43,426 nt of DNA from Methanolacinia sp964465295 (lineage in GTDB: Archaea > Halobacteriota > Methanomicrobia > Methanomicrobiales > Methanomicrobiaceae). Below, one piece after another: positions 41,000-43,426 of the stretch. How positions within the stretch are numbered: the first letter of the stretch is position 1; the number at the start of each line of letters is the position of its first letter. A program made the translations under genes and the position numbers. The notes below the pieces were generated by a model. The model ran no database searches. It was not told the DNA's origin and saw only the letters and a list, made by a program, of their open reading frames with translations. The stretch spans positions 1 through 43,426 of the forward strand of contig CAYXKC010000005.1 in NCBI GenBank assembly GCA_964465295.1, given 5' to 3'.

Positions 41000-41578
41000 T
41001 CAGGCTGCCTGTGCAGTATAGTTCAGTTTCTCCTGCAGGTTTTCTGTTGCATGGATCGACTGTATTATTGCACTGATCTCAGGCTGGTCTGCATCCGGAT
41101 TGGTATTCAGTTCAAGGTTTAAGAGCGGGAGTGCAGGTTCTCCTATCTTTATCAGAGTAATTGCAGCCATATTCTTCGCTGTAGCACTGCCTGAATTCAC
41201 GGTATCGATCAACTCCGTAACTGCAGCCTGGCCTCCGAAGACCAAAACATTCGAGGACCATTCTCTTGTATTCTCATCATTTGATCCAAGCGCCTCAATA
41301 AGGGGATCTATTGACGGGTCTCCGATACAGACAAGTGCAACAGCCGCGTAACCCGAGGCTTTCTGGTTTCCGGAAGAAAAAACCCCTATGAGCGGTTTTA
41401 CCGCGGCATCGCCCTTTCCTGAAAGGTGAGCGACAGCAGCCTTTACTGTCTCGTTATCTTCAGAATATAGATCCCCGATATATCCCTGGATCTCCGGTTC
41501 GGTATCTCCGATACATCCTGTGGCAAATACCAGCAAACCGGTTATAAATAATATTATCACGGATATTTTGATATTCAT
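41000..41578 (-). CDS. HEAT-repeat lipoprotein
   Basis: A 192-residue protein. The signal peptide ends in a lipobox-like LVFATGCIGD, so Cys22 or so is a lipid anchor candidate. The mature chain has about four HEAT/PBS-lyase-type repeats (AAVKPLIGVFSSGNQKASGYAA, DPSIDPLIEALGSNDENTREWSS, AAVTELIDTVNSGSATAKNMAA, PALPLLNLELNTNPDADQPE) forming a helical scaffold. It probably binds proteins at the cell surface. AGGTAG lies upstream of the ATG. It converges with tfrB, four bases between the stops. Confidence 0.87.
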   Translation of the reverse strand: MNIKISVIILFITGLLVFATGCIGDTEPEIQGYIGDLYSEDNETVKAAVAHLSGKGDAAVKPLIGVFSSGNQKASGYAAVALVCIGDPSIDPLIEALGSNDENTREWSSNVLVFGGQAAVTELIDTVNSGSATAKNMAAITLIKIGEPALPLLNLELNTNPDADQPEISAIIQSIHATENLQEKLNYTAQAA

Positions 41579-41721
41579 TCAATAATTGTCTACCTGTCAG
41601 GTGAAAAATGTTCATGGTCAGGTAAAAGAGAATATATCATGCCTTTCATCCCGGGCTCATGTATTGCAATAAAGAATCCTTTATAATTTAATAACCCGAT
41701 TATCCCAAAGGAGTCCTATTT

Positions 41722-42069
41722 ATGAGTGAAGTAGAGATAGAATGTCCCAAATGCGGGAAGAAAACCGTACTCGTTGAAAAGCCGGATGAATATGAAGTCT
41801 GGCTGAAATGCACCGAATGCGATCTCTTCCTTGGAATGAGTGCAGACGACTGGCACAGGATACATAACAGCCCCAATATTGATGAAAAAGTCAGGAAGCT
41901 GTATACGAAAATGAATGAAACGGCAGAAGGTGTCTGCCGCGCCTGCGGGTCATCTTCGGAAGAGTGTGGAATTTTTGGGATCTGCAGCAGGTGCTTTTAC
42001 AAACTTCTTGTCATCCTATTGATAATAATGGTTATTGGTTCGTATATGGCCTGGATGGCATTATTATAG
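41722..42069 (+). CDS. Zinc-ribbon protein with C-terminal membrane helix
   Basis: A 115-residue protein. An N-terminal zinc ribbon (CPKCGKK...LKCTECD) and a second cysteine cluster (CRACGSSSEECGIFGICSRCF) lie before one C-terminal TM helix (LLVILLIIMVIGSYMAWMALL). The soluble part therefore faces the cytosol or the outside, depending on topology. Not recognised as a named family; related small proteins occur in Methanomicrobiales as I recall. AAGGAG lies 9 bases before the ATG. It precedes the PP2C gene by 178 bases on the same strand. Confidence 0.78.
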   Translation: MSEVEIECPKCGKKTVLVEKPDEYEVWLKCTECDLFLGMSADDWHRIHNSPNIDEKVRKLYTKMNETAEGVCRACGSSSEECGIFGICSRCFYKLLVILLIIMVIGSYMAWMALL

Positions 42070-42247
42070 TTGATTAATTATAATAAAATCTTTGTTTCTG
42101 TGAACCATGATGTTATACATATTAACCATACGGACTGTCAATATTAATATGCAAACAAAATTAAAATTCAACAGGCGACAAGGGATTGTTCAGGCAGTTG
42201 CATGAATGCCTGAATAAGATCCCCGGATACGAAAATGGATATTATAT

Positions 42248-42955
42248 ATGGAATACAGCAGTGTTTCGGTTGCAGGGAAAAGAAGACATAACGAGGATTC
42301 CTGTATTACGGTTCAGGTGGGTGATGGAGTTCTTATGGCTGTTGCCGACGGGATCGGCGGTCATGCAGCGGGAGATGTTGCATCAGCCATTGCCATTGAT
42401 ACATTAAGATCCGAATTTTCAGGAAGATACCGGGAAGAAATGGGTCCCGGGGATATTGAATCCCTTTTAAGAGACGCTTTTACAAAAGCCGACGAGAACG
42501 TAAGTGAAATGGCTGTCGGGGAAAGGTCAGGCATGGGCACAACACTTGTGGCTGCATTCGTTCGTGATTTGGAGATTTTTATTGCAAACACCGGAGATTC
42601 AAGGGCATATCTTTTCAACGGGCACTTAAAACAGATAACTGTCGATCATTCACTGGTCCAGGAGCTTGTAGAAAAGGGTGCAATAGACCCGGAAACCCGG
42701 CGCACCCATCCCCTTAAGAATGTAATAACGAAATCGGTAGGCGGGGATTTCACAGTGGACACCTATCACACCGCAATTAAATCCGGGGAGACCCTGCTTC
42801 TTTCAAGTGACGGGCTGCATGATTATATCGATGATGATAAAATCACCGAAGGGCTCGGGTCCGGTGAAAATGCAAACGGGACTGCAAGAATCCTTCTAAA
42901 ATCGGCGATACCCGTCTCAGAGGACAACATCTCGGTAGTCATCCTGAAAAGATAA
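42248..42955 (+). CDS. PP2C-family Ser/Thr protein phosphatase
   Basis: A 235-residue metal-dependent phosphatase of the bacterial Stp1/PrpC kind. Metal-binding motifs in order: RHNED (Asp17), VADGIGGHAAG (Asp34-Gly35), GMGTTLVAAF, IANTGDSRAYLF, LLSSDGLHDYI and EDNISVVIL. All core aspartates are present, so it should be active; it is cytosolic. Its natural counterpart in this window is the Ser/Thr kinase at 29232. It is followed by a winged-helix regulator related to the FHA regulator next to that kinase. Spacing (61 bases) allows cotranscription. Confidence 0.95.
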   Translation: MEYSSVSVAGKRRHNEDSCITVQVGDGVLMAVADGIGGHAAGDVASAIAIDTLRSEFSGRYREEMGPGDIESLLRDAFTKADENVSEMAVGERSGMGTTLVAAFVRDLEIFIANTGDSRAYLFNGHLKQITVDHSLVQELVEKGAIDPETRRTHPLKNVITKSVGGDFTVDTYHTAIKSGETLLLSSDGLHDYIDDDKITEGLGSGENANGTARILLKSAIPVSEDNISVVILKR

Positions 42956-43016
42956 GTATTGTTATAGTTGAGAATGAACTGAATCTATTAAACAAGAAGA
43001 GAAGGAGTTGAAGAGA

Positions 43017-43426
43017 ATGAGTGGCGGATCCAACGACAACACAATTGCGATATCTTCCGATCCTGATTTTTATGAAGATCTCTCCGAATACCTGAACGTA
43101 TTGTCAAATCCAACAAGATTGAGAATCCTGAAACTGATAGAGCACAATCCGAAGGAGGTTCGTGAGATCGCAAGGGAGATCAATACAAGTTACGAGAACA
43201 CCAAAAAACACCTTGACAAGCTTTTAAAGACCGGTGTGATAAAAAAGGAGGCGGGCATGGGGCGGCAGACCTCCAAAGGCGCACTTCCTGTATGGAAATA
43301 TTCCCTGATTCCCGGCGGGATGGAAGGAATTATCCGTAACCTGAGCATCTTCTCGAATGTCGATATCAGGATCGGCCATGAAGAGATAAACGCCCGTCTT
43401 GAAGAGGTCAGGAAACTACTCTCAGG
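43017..43426 (+). CDS. Winged-helix (ArsR-like) regulator, paralogue of the FHA regulator, 3' end cut
   Basis: The first 136 residues are inside the window. They align without gaps to the protein at 28435: winged helix (NVLSNPTRLRILKLIE, INTSYENTKKHLDKLL) then VWKYSLIPGGMEGIIRNLSIFSNVDI. The words SYENTKKH (58-65) and VWKYSLIPGG are identical in both. The FHA domain would begin just past the window edge and is predicted, not seen. The ATG at 43017 follows AAGGAG by 9 bases. It lies downstream of the PP2C gene, a parallel to the kinase-linked paralogue. Confidence 0.88.
   Translation, partial: MSGGSNDNTIAISSDPDFYEDLSEYLNVLSNPTRLRILKLIEHNPKEVREIAREINTSYENTKKHLDKLLKTGVIKKEAGMGRQTSKGALPVWKYSLIPGGMEGIIRNLSIFSNVDIRIGHEEINARLEEVRKLLS

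Noticed and set aside
1..43426. CRISPR arrays, insertion sequences, prophage genes and toxin-antitoxin pairs
   Set aside because: No regularly spaced repeats, transposase, integrase, capsid or toxin-antitoxin motifs were seen on reading either strand.

Overview
The window is a stretch of archaeal chromosome, almost certainly from a methanogen of the Methanomicrobiales. I infer this from gene content, not from any search. The markers are thiol:fumarate reductase (tfrAB, known from methanogens), four-subunit archaeal pyruvate:ferredoxin oxidoreductase (porGDAB), indolepyruvate oxidoreductase (iorAB), the archaeal LSm - L37e - purF cluster, archaeal SepF, a DUF3821-type surface protein, PKD-domain surface proteins, two tRNA genes without an encoded CCA, and clear archaeal Shine-Dalgarno (GGAGGTG) or leaderless starts. 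Coding density is high and no intergenic gap exceeds 300 bases. I see no CRISPR array, insertion sequence or phage module.

Layout. 1-804: truncated tRNA-Ile(GAT) and an AT-rich PD-(D/E)XK nuclease-like gene. 879-6883: iorAB, a small membrane protein, a nitrilase-family amidase, a YdjM-like membrane protein, threonine synthase and a membrane-anchored secreted protein. 7051-9834: a 59-residue protein, iscU, iscS and, divergently, a LarE-type sulfur transferase. 9995-11828: two secreted, C-terminally anchored proteins, one ending in an LPQTG-type sorting signal. 11900-14772: porGDAB on the minus strand. 14939-16904: a MarR regulator with a palindromic operator, a methyltransferase, a DCoH-like protein and thioredoxin. 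17044-20773: initiator tRNA-Met, a PKD surface protein, a PAS protein that looks like a dead histidine kinase, and an orphan. 20774-25255: purF/L37e/LSm, facing away from a translation and cell-division group (PUA protein, SepF, ZPR1-like, Vms1-like). 25369-30917: an apparent operon of a secreted CARDB-like protein, a MacB-type ABC transporter, a winged-helix/FHA regulator and a membrane Ser/Thr kinase. 30929-35368: purM, lysC and a C69 peptidase. 35387-37666: four orphan membrane or secreted proteins. 37888-40995: tfrAB. 41000-43426: a HEAT-repeat lipoprotein, a zinc-ribbon membrane protein, a PP2C phosphatase and a second winged-helix regulator cut by the window end.

The most interesting signal is a possible phospho-signalling circuit. 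A kinase is paired with a winged-helix/FHA regulator in one operon. A PP2C phosphatase is paired with a paralogue of the same regulator about 12 kb away. The inferred logic is that the membrane kinase senses the envelope, the FHA part of the regulator reads phosphothreonine, the PP2C resets it, and the regulator controls an export or envelope operon. Other items worth a look are the LPQTG-ended surface protein, the PAS pseudo-kinase with both the histidine and the N-box asparagines lost, the three-cysteine LarE next to iscSU, and the MarR operator.
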